Shown: piece by piece, positions 55,796 through 63,199 of the stretch
Layout: each line of letters opens with the position of its first letter
Numbering within the stretch: position 1 is the first letter of the stretch
Assembly: GCF_028737195.1 (NCBI RefSeq)
Contig: NZ_JAQZAJ010000001.1
Span: 310,001 to 374,000 of the forward strand
Source of the DNA: Pseudovibrio exalbescens
GTDB taxonomy: Bacteria > Pseudomonadota > Alphaproteobacteria > Rhizobiales > Stappiaceae
Length of the DNA: 64,000 nt
Direction: 5' to 3'
The notes under the pieces: generated by a model
What the model was told of the DNA's origin: nothing
The model's input: only the letters and a program-made list of their open reading frames with translations
Database searches by the model: none
Translations under genes and position numbers: made by a program

Positions 55796-56680
55796 ATGGA
55801 TAGCAACTTTGTAATTCACTTTTCTGGACATGATGCAGATCAACATTTGCTTAATATGGGGCAGTTGGGCAAGGCGCTGGTAGGTATAGATACAATTGTC
55901 AATACAGGGCTGATTGCTCTGACTCAAAATCGTCTGCCGAAAAAAGGGGAGCGGTATCAGCTACAGATTAAGGCAGGAGAGCCCAGAGAAGGATCATACG
56001 AGTTACTCGCATGGCTGAAAGACAATATAGCTGTTGGATTACCACTGGTGCATGAAGTCATGAATGCACATGCAAAAGAAGTCCTTTCGAACTGGTTGGG
56101 TTGGGTGTTTAAAATGGCAAGTGGGCGAGAAAAAGAAGCGGATCCGCACTATCAAGAGTTAATGGTATTCGCGAGGGAAATGCATAAAGATCGGCTGACG
56201 AGCGAAGAGAAGAATCGCGAGTTCTTTTTAAACGTCCTCGATAAAGTGATGCCTGCTGCAAAAGATGCAGTTGCACCCATCGGTCGTTCTGCAAAGGAGC
56301 TTTCCTTTCATGAACAGCAATCTTCTGAGTCCCCGACAACGACTGTAGATGTTGCTATGGCCGATGTAATTCGTTCAGGAGAGAAGTTAGTTATTGGAGA
56401 TCTAGCCCCATTTCGCGTCCGAGCTGACGGCTTAATCCGCCACAATCGCCAATTGAAGGTTGAACACCCTGAAGCGGACACCGGCTTTCTAACCTGCGCA
56501 GTTTCAGACCCCGTTTTTTCAGAGGACAACAACGTATATATTCAAGCGGTAGCAAACAGAGCTTTTTTAGATATTACGGCAAAGCCCACACGAAGAGAAG
56601 ACGGTACTTTGAAGACACTAACCATCATGGATGCCAAGATCGCGGAAGCAGACGATGGTGAAAATGGTGTAACGATCTAG
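55796..56680 (+). CDS. Cargo protein C inserted in the baseplate operon, unknown function
   Basis: 294 aa, more A/T-rich than its neighbours, placed between V and W where P2- and Mu-like phages have none. N-terminal alpha/beta part (NFVIHFSGHDADQHLLNMGQLGKALVGIDTIVNTGLIALTQNRLP, then GEPREGSYELLAWLKDNIAVGLPLVHEV), a middle helical region and a C-terminal beta part (NNVYIQAVANRAFLDITAKPTRREDG). No signal peptide; a soluble protein. No function recognised; morons at such sites often affect superinfection or host fitness. Confidence 0.78.
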   Translation: MDSNFVIHFSGHDADQHLLNMGQLGKALVGIDTIVNTGLIALTQNRLPKKGERYQLQIKAGEPREGSYELLAWLKDNIAVGLPLVHEVMNAHAKEVLSNWLGWVFKMASGREKEADPHYQELMVFAREMHKDRLTSEEKNREFFLNVLDKVMPAAKDAVAPIGRSAKELSFHEQQSSESPTTTVDVAMADVIRSGEKLVIGDLAPFRVRADGLIRHNRQLKVEHPEADTGFLTCAVSDPVFSEDNNVYIQAVANRAFLDITAKPTRREDGTLKTLTIMDAKIAEADDGENGVTI

Positions 56681-56690
56681 AGTATAGGGA

Positions 56691-56703
56691 CGGAACACTT
56701 CCG
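56691..56703. promoter_or_regulatory. GGAAC/TTCC dyad, candidate activator site before the baseplate operon
   Basis: CGGAACACTTCCG, differing in one base from CGGAACAGTTCCG at 33851-33863; both are followed by TA and both lie about 65 bp before a start codon of an operon. It probably supplies a new late promoter after cargo gene C. Confidence 0.45.
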
Positions 56704-56771
56704 TAACCTCTACATCTCCCGCGCGTTAGCTTGCCGACAACTAAAGGTTTTGGCAAGGACGTTAGCGGGCG

Positions 56772-57155
56772 ATGGTTTTAGATCCTCTCCATTGGCAGAT
56801 TAGGTTGGCGCAGGAAGATGACGCGCCTTGGAACGAGGCTGCAATCGGCCTTGATGACCTTGCCCAGAGCATCCGCCTGATCTGCCTGACGCCGAAGCTT
56901 TCTGTTCCCACCGAGCCAGAACAGTTTTGCGATGCGCTGAGTTATGTTGACCGTGTGCCCGCTGAGGCCATTCCGGGCATCTCCAAGGAGGTCTGGGAGG
57001 GCATAAGCCGCTGGGAGCCACGGGTGTTGTTGGATCGGGTCGATGTGGCCCAGGCGGGCTTTGCCTACTTCACTGCCTCCATTTACTGGCGTCCCCGTTC
57101 TGACGTGCTTGCCGAGCTTCAGCGCACCGATGTTGACCTGATGAGGGTTGCCTGA
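56772..57155 (+). CDS. Baseplate wedge protein gpW/gp25-like
   Basis: 127 aa. The C-terminal half (EGISRWEPRVLLDRVDVAQAGFAYFTASIYWRP) matches the GPW/gp25 family. ATGs of W and J overlap by one base at 57155. Part of the wedge that holds sheath to baseplate. Confidence 0.85.
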   Translation: MVLDPLHWQIRLAQEDDAPWNEAAIGLDDLAQSIRLICLTPKLSVPTEPEQFCDALSYVDRVPAEAIPGISKEVWEGISRWEPRVLLDRVDVAQAGFAYFTASIYWRPRSDVLAELQRTDVDLMRVA

Positions 57156-58297
57156 TGGTCGATCTCATCAAAGCCCTTAGCCCCGCCGAGTTGATCCGGC
57201 GGGGCCCACCGCAGCACTTCACAACCTCCGCCAAGGCCTGGAAGGAAAAGCTTGTGGCGTGGTGGGAAACCCATCCAGACGGCCCGCAGCGCAAGCTCTA
57301 TCCCGGTCACTATGAAATGCTGCTGATCAACGTGCTGGCCTATGGTTTTTCCCTCTTGGGCAAAGAGGGCCAAGATGCAGCGGACAAGCGCTGGCTGTTG
57401 TTTGCCTCCGGCCATTCTCTGGATGTGGCAGCGGCTAATAACGGCACCTTTCGGCTGAAGGCCAAGGCCGCCACAGTGACACTCAAGTTTACGCTTGAAG
57501 CACCGCGCACAAGCGATCTGGCTCTGCCTGCAGGGCTTACGGTAGGCTCCGCGGCGTTTTCATTTGCACTTGATAGTCAGTTGATCCTTAAGGCAGGAGA
57601 AACGGAAGCCGTTGGTCGTGCAACCGCTGTTACGCCGGGGGTCGAGGCCAACGGTCTGCTTGCAGGCCAGTTGACCCAGATGCCAGAGAGCTATCCGGAT
57701 GTGAAGGTGGTGAATACCAGCGCGAGCGATGGCGGCACCGAGGACGAAACAGACGCTTCCTTGCTGGAGCGCGCAACCCATGCCTTTGACCGTATTTCCA
57801 AGGCGGGACCAAAGGAAAGCTACCGCCAACAGGCCCGTGGGTTTTCACCTGACATCTTGGATGTAGAGGTGCTGCGGCCTGAGCCAGGGAAAATCGAACT
57901 TTATGTGCTGACCAAATCCGGGGCACCAAGTTCCGCTTTTTGTAGTGACCTGCTGGCCTACATGGACCCGGAAACCAAGCGCCCTCAGGGCGATGATTTG
58001 AGTGTTCACCCGGCAGACCAAGTGGTGCTGGACATTACGGGCACGTTGAAGACAACCGGCGATTTCGAGAGCATTCGGCAGGCCGCCGAAGACGCCATTC
58101 GCAGCGCTGGGTTGATCTGGTCGCAGCGGCTTGGGGAATATCTGGCACTTTCGGCCTTAACACCAGCAATACGGGCTGTTGAGGGCGTCATTGATGTTCA
58201 GTTGGAGGTGAGCGGGCTTTCAGGCAGGCAGCTTGGACCAACTCAGTTCGCCCTTATCCGAGACATTACATTAAGCGCGGAGACAAGCCATGGCTGA
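57155..58297 (+). CDS. Baseplate protein gpJ-like
   Basis: 380 aa of the baseplate J/gp47 family: GHYEMLLINVLAYGFSLLGKEGQDAADKRWLLFASGHSLDVAAANNGTFR, ASDGGTEDETDASLLERATHAFDRISKAGPKESYRQQARGFSPDILDVEV. Conserved length and layout. Peripheral wedge. Confidence 0.92.
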   Translation: MVDLIKALSPAELIRRGPPQHFTTSAKAWKEKLVAWWETHPDGPQRKLYPGHYEMLLINVLAYGFSLLGKEGQDAADKRWLLFASGHSLDVAAANNGTFRLKAKAATVTLKFTLEAPRTSDLALPAGLTVGSAAFSFALDSQLILKAGETEAVGRATAVTPGVEANGLLAGQLTQMPESYPDVKVVNTSASDGGTEDETDASLLERATHAFDRISKAGPKESYRQQARGFSPDILDVEVLRPEPGKIELYVLTKSGAPSSAFCSDLLAYMDPETKRPQGDDLSVHPADQVVLDITGTLKTTGDFESIRQAAEDAIRSAGLIWSQRLGEYLALSALTPAIRAVEGVIDVQLEVSGLSGRQLGPTQFALIRDITLSAETSHG

Positions 58298-59042
58298 CCG
58301 GCGCTTTCCCCATACCCTGATCCCGCCAAGCATCAACGAGCCACGTTCGCGCGCTGTGCTCGACGCCTTTGCGGCGATGGCCTCTGACTTTGACTTTTCG
58401 GTGCTGATGCAGCGCAACGGGCAAGAGATTTCTTCCGAGGCCTTGTCGCTCGCCCTTCATGACCGCTCATTGGAAGAGTTCATCGGTGAAGATGGCTTGC
58501 CAGAGCCTTTGGCGCGCAAACTTGTCGACAGGGCTTTTGAACTACACGAGAAAAAGGGGCGTGATGAAGGCGTTAAGCTTGCACAAAGCCTGCTTGGTAT
58601 CGCCGCTGACATTGAGCATTGGTGGCAGCAGAGCCCACAAGGCCTGCATGATACCCATGAGATCACACTGAGGTTGGGCGATCTGGATGAACCGCCTGAG
58701 GTACCGCTCAGCCTTGAGGTGCAAAAAAGCGCGTTCAAATCAGTCGCGGCAACGAAGCGCCACTCGCAGGAGACCGCCACACGTTGGCTGTCCATTACGC
58801 GCGCGCCAATCCGTTTTCGCGGCTTCGTGTCTGACCTTCATCAAACAAAGGTCCTGCCTCCGATCTCCACCGAGCTATCTAGCGCCATGCCGCTTGGCAT
58901 CGGTGCCGCTGCCTCAACCGGGGACGTCCTGCGCATCTGGCCATGGCGACCTGACGCGATCTCAAGTCATGGCCCAGCCGGGGCAGCGGCGCATGTGCGC
59001 GCCCGTTTTGTAACCACAACCGTCTATCCGAGGCCTCTATGA
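58290..59042 (+). CDS. Tail protein gpI-like
   Basis: 250 aa, overlapping J by 8 bp. P2 gpI family in the N-terminal 150 residues (the short motif QKSAFKSVAATKRHSQETA follows), with a C-terminal extension that ends ATTVYPRPL. Links baseplate and fibres. Confidence 0.85.
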   Translation: MADRRFPHTLIPPSINEPRSRAVLDAFAAMASDFDFSVLMQRNGQEISSEALSLALHDRSLEEFIGEDGLPEPLARKLVDRAFELHEKKGRDEGVKLAQSLLGIAADIEHWWQQSPQGLHDTHEITLRLGDLDEPPEVPLSLEVQKSAFKSVAATKRHSQETATRWLSITRAPIRFRGFVSDLHQTKVLPPISTELSSAMPLGIGAAASTGDVLRIWPWRPDAISSHGPAGAAAHVRARFVTTTVYPRPL

Positions 59043-60529
59043 GCAGTCCGACCTATTACACACGCCTGACCGACCATGGCTCGGCAGCGCTGAATGATGC
59101 CATTACTGGTGGCGGTGGCATTACATTGAGCCAGTTGGCTCTTGGAGATGCCAACGGCACGTCCTATGACCCTGACGGCTCCGAAGCCGCTTTACGCAAT
59201 GAGCTGCATCGTGTGGCAATCACCTCCATCACGCAGGATGTGCAGAACCCGGCATGGCTTGTCATTGAAGCGATTGTGCCACCAGATGTGGGCGGCTGGT
59301 GGATCCGCGAGGCCGGGGTGTTCGATACGCAAGGCAACATGTTCGCCATTGCGAAGTACCCCGAGACCTACAAGGCGATCCTTTCTGACGGGACGGCCTC
59401 TACGCTCACCATTCAGATCGTTCTGCAGATCACGAACACGGACGCCATCCAGCTCGTGGTCAATCCGCTTGATGGCTATGCCACCCAAGGCTGGGTGGTC
59501 TCGACCTATCCGTGGGCAACCAAAGCGGAAGCTGCTGATGAGACGGTTGAGCGCAAGGTGATCGACCCGAAACGGCTGCATGAAACACTGGCAGAGGTGA
59601 TGCCGCCACGCGATCACACACATCAGATGGACCAGGTCGTTGGGTTGATTGCGGCGTTGAACGCAAAATCTGGTGGGGACCATACTCACCGCTATGCCCA
59701 GTTGGAAGACAAGCCGACCACACTTGATGAGCTTGGTGTGCTTGATGTTTACACCAAGGCGCAGGTGGATCAGTTGATCGCTGATCTGATCAGCGCCGCT
59801 CCGGGGGCTTTGAATACGCTTGATGAGTTGGCCAACGCGTTGGGAGACAATCCTAACTTTGCAACGGATATCCTGAATGCTGTGGGGGCAAAGCTTGATG
59901 CCAACAAGGTCAGCGCGTTCTCACTCACCGTGCTGGCCTTAACAAGCTCCAGCGCATGGCGAGAAAAGCTTGGTCTCGGGTCTTTAGCCACCAAATCGAC
60001 CTCCTATGTGAAGGGGCTTGTCGGCTCTGCCGTGCCTCCCGGCACTGTCGCGCACTATGATGGCACGTCCGCGCCCAATGGCTGGCTCATCCGAAATGGT
60101 GCTGCGGTTTCGAGGGCGACTTACTCTGACCTTTTCAACGTCATCGGGACGAGACACGGTAACGGCAACGGCTCAACCACGTTCAACCTGCCTGATGATC
60201 GAGGCCGGGTAGATCGCGGGCTGGATCTTGGTAAAGGGCTCGATCCAGGACGTGTGATCGGCAGCCAGCAAGGGGACGCGATCCGGAACATTACCGGTGA
60301 GCTGTGGGGGTATCATATCGATTCTTATGTCGGACTAAACGCTTATGGCGGCGAAGGAATAGAAAATGGTGCTCTGACATTCACCAACAGAAGCACTTCC
60401 CGAATAGCTCAAAGTGCAAGCCACAACAACCAAAGTCGTGGCATCAAGCTGGACGCCTCACGACAAGTTCCCACGGCGCATGAAAACCGCATGGTGAACA
60501 CCGCCTATCTTCCGATCATCAAGTACTGA
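59039..60529 (+). CDS. Tail fibre protein (gpH-like)
   Basis: 496 aa, ATGA-coupled to I. N-terminal tail-collar fibre domain (TRLTDHGSAALNDAITGGGGITLSQLALGDANG; VPPDVGGWWIREAGVFDTQGNMFAIAKYPETYK), a shaft, and a C-terminal tail collar domain (VPPGTVAHYDGTSAPNGWLIRNGAAVSRATYSDLFNVIG). The distal part should decide host range. Confidence 0.9.
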   Translation: MSSPTYYTRLTDHGSAALNDAITGGGGITLSQLALGDANGTSYDPDGSEAALRNELHRVAITSITQDVQNPAWLVIEAIVPPDVGGWWIREAGVFDTQGNMFAIAKYPETYKAILSDGTASTLTIQIVLQITNTDAIQLVVNPLDGYATQGWVVSTYPWATKAEAADETVERKVIDPKRLHETLAEVMPPRDHTHQMDQVVGLIAALNAKSGGDHTHRYAQLEDKPTTLDELGVLDVYTKAQVDQLIADLISAAPGALNTLDELANALGDNPNFATDILNAVGAKLDANKVSAFSLTVLALTSSSAWREKLGLGSLATKSTSYVKGLVGSAVPPGTVAHYDGTSAPNGWLIRNGAAVSRATYSDLFNVIGTRHGNGNGSTTFNLPDDRGRVDRGLDLGKGLDPGRVIGSQQGDAIRNITGELWGYHIDSYVGLNAYGGEGIENGALTFTNRSTSRIAQSASHNNQSRGIKLDASRQVPTAHENRMVNTAYLPIIKY

Positions 60530-60537
60530 GGCGAATT

Positions 60538-61212
60538 ATGAGCACGAAAGTTGTCTATCAGCTCGACGACAAGGGCTATCTCGTTGGCGAAGCTTTGGCC
60601 CATGAGAGCCCATTGGAGGCTGGGGTATATCATCTGCCAGCGGGAACCGTGGAAACGCCGCCGCCCGCTCTTTCATCCAATCAGGCAGCTCGATGGGACG
60701 GGGCTTCATGGCACACGGTGCCCGATCATCGCGGCGAAGCATGGTTCGATACGCAGGGCGAAGCCGTTGAAATTCTGGATTATGGTGATCCGGAGGCACT
60801 GGGCTTAACACGCAGTTTTACACCGCCGCCGCCCACAACAGACGAGCTTTTGCAAGAACTGGGCACCATACGCAAGCTCGTGGAAGCGCAAGGGGTCCCA
60901 ATCACGCTTGCATCTGGCGAACAGGATGAAGTGGACAGCGATGACAAGGCTCAGGCCAAGCTGCTCTCAATTCTGACGCAGATCGACAAGGGGCTTCGTC
61001 CCGATCCCAGCACCTTCAAGTTCAAGAGCAACGTTTCTCGGAAAATCACCAATGCCGACATGCTCAGGATCGTTCAAGCGGTTCTGGCGCACGTTCAAGC
61101 CTGCTTTGAGGCGGAAGGCGATGTTCAACGCCAGATCCGTTCCGGGGTTCTAGACACAAAGGAGGCCTTAAAGCCCGCCTTCGACTTCGCGCTGAAGCAC
61201 GAGACTGGTTGA
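60538..61212 (+). CDS. Tail fibre assembly-like protein
   Basis: 224 aa directly after the fibre gene. Starts VVYQLDDKGYLVGEALAHESPLEAGVYHLPAGTVETPPPALSSNQAARWDGASWHTVPDHRG, the usual form of fibre-assembly or DUF4376-type proteins, followed by a helical half. Probably chaperones or caps the fibre. Confidence 0.8.
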   Translation: MSTKVVYQLDDKGYLVGEALAHESPLEAGVYHLPAGTVETPPPALSSNQAARWDGASWHTVPDHRGEAWFDTQGEAVEILDYGDPEALGLTRSFTPPPPTTDELLQELGTIRKLVEAQGVPITLASGEQDEVDSDDKAQAKLLSILTQIDKGLRPDPSTFKFKSNVSRKITNADMLRIVQAVLAHVQACFEAEGDVQRQIRSGVLDTKEALKPAFDFALKHETG

Positions 61213-61249
61213 AGGCGGAAGACATCCGGCGCTTTGCATTTGAAAACCC

Positions 61250-61325
61250 ATAAATATGGAGCGGAAGGCCCAGAGTTTTTCTCTGGGCACCGGGCCACAA
61301 GTACCACCCTGAGCCCGGCCAGTGC
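61250..61325 (+). other. Structured non-coding stretch before com
   Basis: GCCCAGAG (61268-61275) and CTCTGGGC (61281-61288) form an 8-bp stem with a T5 loop, directly followed by a second possible stem GGCAC-GGGC / GCCC-GTGCC reaching 61325. It lies within the 188-bp gap upstream of com, which holds no clear ORF. It may be a terminator without U-tract or a regulatory RNA. Confidence 0.45.
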
Positions 61326-61400
61326 CAACATGCATAACACTGCCTCCGCCGCATCAACCCCCAAGCAGGCGTTGTGGAGGTGTTTTATGCGAGAGAACGA

Positions 61401-61604
61401 ATGGAGTCTATCCGCTGTCAGAAGTGTTCGGCGCTTCTGTTCAAAAAAGATCACAAAGCCCTGGACGGGCGCATAGAAATCAAGTGCCGCCGTTGTGGCA
61501 CCTTCAATGACCTGAGGCCCGATGAGCCCATTCGCGATCAAAGAAAAAATGACGTTAAGCCCCATCACTCCCGTGAAGCCGGTCGCACCGTACATTGGCG
61601 GTAA
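61401..61604 (+). CDS. com: Com-like translational regulator (zinc finger)
   Basis: 67 aa from ATG 61401. ESIRCQKCSALLFKKDHKALDGRIEIKCRRCGTFNDLRP carries the CxxC...CxxC zinc site of Mu Com, an mRNA-binding protein that opens the mom start region. Here the gene overlaps a DNA methylase gene by up to 83 nt, in another frame, instead of mom. Confidence 0.85.
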   Translation: MESIRCQKCSALLFKKDHKALDGRIEIKCRRCGTFNDLRPDEPIRDQRKNDVKPHHSREAGRTVHWR

Positions 61605-62280
61605 AATGCAACTCGCAAAACACGTGGCTCATCGAGTTCATGAAGTACCCCACAAAACTTATGTTGAACCTTTTGTCGGCATGGGCGGGGTCTTCTTTCG
61701 GCGCGCAGAGCAGCCAAAGTGCGAAGTCATCAATGACGTCTCCGGTGATGTGGTGACGCTCTTTCGCATCCTTCAGCGGCACTACCCGCAGTTTCTTGAG
61801 GTGCTCAAATTTCAACTCACCAGCCGTTCCGAGTTTGAGCGGTTGTCCCTTACTGATCCAACGACCTTGACCGACTTGGAGCGCGCCGCCCGATTTCTCT
61901 ATCTGCAACGCACCTCCTTCGGCGGCAAGGTCGTTCCCTTGCTGGAAGATGTGCATGAGCGCCTCTCTGGCGTCATCATAGAGAACCTCGCCTATGCTGA
62001 CTGTATCAAGCGATATGACCGTCCCGATACACTCTTCTATCTGGACCCTCCGTATTGGGCCTGTGAGACCTACTATGGGAAAGGGGTCTTTAGTGCCGAT
62101 GACTTCCAAAAGTTGGCGGACCAGCTTGCTGGCATTCAGGGACGCTTCCTTCTGTCGATCAACGATGCTCCGGAGATCAGAGAGGTGTTTGCAAGTTTTG
62201 AAATGGAAGAGGTCGGGCTCAATTATACCGTCAACCCGAAGAGCCAGAAGAAGGTTCAAGAGCTAATTATCAGCAATTAA
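61522..62280 (+). CDS. D12-class DNA adenine N6-methyltransferase
   Basis: 252 aa from ATG 61522; ATG 61549 (MTLSPITP) is an alternative start. FxGxG-type SAM motif: APYIGGKMQLAKHV and YVEPFVGMGGVFFRR; catalytic DPPY in FYLDPPYWACET (about residue 173). It should methylate phage DNA against restriction, the job of Mom in Mu. The start lies inside com, so Com may control its translation. Last gene of the prophage, 132 bp before the right end. Confidence 0.92.
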   Translation: MSPFAIKEKMTLSPITPVKPVAPYIGGKMQLAKHVAHRVHEVPHKTYVEPFVGMGGVFFRRAEQPKCEVINDVSGDVVTLFRILQRHYPQFLEVLKFQLTSRSEFERLSLTDPTTLTDLERAARFLYLQRTSFGGKVVPLLEDVHERLSGVIIENLAYADCIKRYDRPDTLFYLDPPYWACETYYGKGVFSADDFQKLADQLAGIQGRFLLSINDAPEIREVFASFEMEEVGLNYTVNPKSQKKVQELIISN

Positions 62281-62363
62281 AAGGTGCTGTAGAAGGGGTG
62301 TTAGAAAGGAGGCTTGAGATGCGTTTCTAACGCCCCAAGTGACCACTGGGTTCCTGCAGAGCA

Positions 62364-62412
62364 CTATGCACTTCAAAACGCCCATCGGTGCAGAATTTCG
62401 CGCCGCGCGACA
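62364..62412. repeat. Right-end candidate transposase-binding sites and terminus
   Basis: GTGCAGAAT (62388-62396, the complement of ATTCTGCAC) lies 16 nt from the ACA terminus at 62412, mirroring the left end. CTATGCAC at 62364-62371 mirrors GTGCATAG of the left end. Confidence 0.7.
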
Positions 62413-62417
62413 GAGCA
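62413..62417. repeat. Right copy of the 5-bp target duplication GAGCA
   Basis: GAGCA directly after the ACA terminus; matches 25491-25495. Confidence 0.9.
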
Positions 62418-62566
62418 TTTCGTTCCTCCTTTGAATCTCAGGAGGACTTTAGTGATATCTGAGCGCCTGTGAAGGGTGCCAAAGACGAACTCACGCGCAA
62501 GTTTATTGCGCTTTAAAATGATGTTGAGATTTTGGGAGATCATCAATTTCACCATCTAAAGTAAGA
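62418..62566 (-). promoter_or_regulatory. Stranded leader of the cyclodeaminase gene
   Basis: On the minus strand this segment ends AAAGGAGG-AACGAA-A, continuing into TG CTC of the target duplication: the original ATG of the cyclodeaminase gene at 25496. CCTCCT (62440-62445 complement) can pair with the SD AGGAGG (62425-62430), a 9-nt loop, so translation was probably controlled. A second hairpin GCGCAA/TTGCGC lies at 62495-62511. The segment is now cut from its gene. Confidence 0.75.
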
Positions 62567-62611
62567 TGGTGAGCCCGCACGGGTTCGAACCGTGGACCTA
62601 CTGATTAAAAG
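62567..62611 (-). repeat. 3' fragment of a tRNA-Lys(UUU) gene, attachment site remnant
   Basis: 45 nt on the minus strand from the anticodon loop CTTTTAA through the T-arm (CACGG-TTCGAAC-CCGTG), the acceptor strand CGGGCTC, A and CCA. The 5' half of the tRNA is absent: the bases upstream do not complete the anticodon or D arms. It is what remains at the far end when an element integrates into a tRNA gene by recombination at the anticodon loop. Confidence 0.85.
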
Positions 62612-62718
62612 AAAGTTGGATTATTCAATTAAATCAAAGTCTTATTAGGGTTCACCGTGAGACTTTACGAAAAAGTCTCACGTGATCTGGAAGAATAACC
62701 CACAGGCTCGGGGTTCTT

Positions 62719-62910
62719 CTATTGTGCTGAGATTGCCTCAAGAATCTCGACGCGCTCACCAATGGCTGCCAGTAGTACTGCTACGGCGACCGCGTGTTGT
62801 TTCTCGGCGAGCCCGCCGGTAAGTGCCAGCTCTCCCAGGCGAACAAGCCCGGCAAGCTCGCAAATGGTATCCGTGATGTCTTCGGTGTGGTGGTTCAACT
62901 CAGAGCTCAT
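62719..62910 (-). CDS. Small hypothetical protein of the integrative element
   Basis: 63 aa (SSELNHHTEDITDTICELAGLVRLGELALTGG..., ending GERVEILEAISAQ), helical, with GAGG 6 nt before ATG 62910. No family recognised. Confidence 0.45.
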   Translation of the reverse strand: MSSELNHHTEDITDTICELAGLVRLGELALTGGLAEKQHAVAVAVLLAAIGERVEILEAISAQ

Positions 62911-63158
62911 AGGATGCCTCGTTTACTGAAACGTCAATGCATTCATGGTCGAGGCTCGGGCCGGATGAGCCCATTGGCGAGATTACGGCCTTGATTTACC
63001 TCAGGTTTCCTGTGCTAGGGCTCTGATAAACCTATAGTTTTCCTAGATTGAGCCTATGGGAAGCGAGTGGATTCGCTCACCCAACGACAACAAATGATCT
63101 CTGGTCGTGTAGGCGCGTTGGTATTTTAATAAACAATAAATCAAAACATCGGGGGAAT

Positions 63159-63175
63159 CGTCACGAAGTGTGACG
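63159..63175 (-). terminator. Hairpin after the integrase gene
   Basis: CGTCAC and GTGACG pair around 5 nt, 24 nt downstream of the integrase stop. There is no U-tract, so termination is only possible. Confidence 0.35.
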
Positions 63176-63199
63176 TAGGGAGAGGGGCAGTCTGCGGTG

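Larger units (their letters stand above)
25496..62412 (+). mobile_element. Complete Mu-like transposable prophage with a P2-like tail, 36,917 bp
   Basis: Termini are TGT (25496) and ACA (62412), flanked by GAGCA. ATTCTGCAC stands exactly 16 nt inside both ends, in inverted orientation. The contents run from a leftward S24 repressor through ner, transposase A and B, gemA, mor, lysis, terminase, portal, head, sheath, tail and baseplate genes to com and a methylase, in Mu order. No structural gene looks broken, so it may be inducible. Joining the two flanks restores a start codon with a perfect ribosome binding site for the cyclodeaminase gene, an independent proof of the ends. Confidence 0.95.

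Noticed and set aside
62357-62363. A second CA-GAGCA inside the right end as an alternative prophage border
   Set aside because: It does not keep the 16-nt distance to ATTCTGCAC and does not restore the SD and start codon of the cyclodeaminase gene; the border at 62412 does both.
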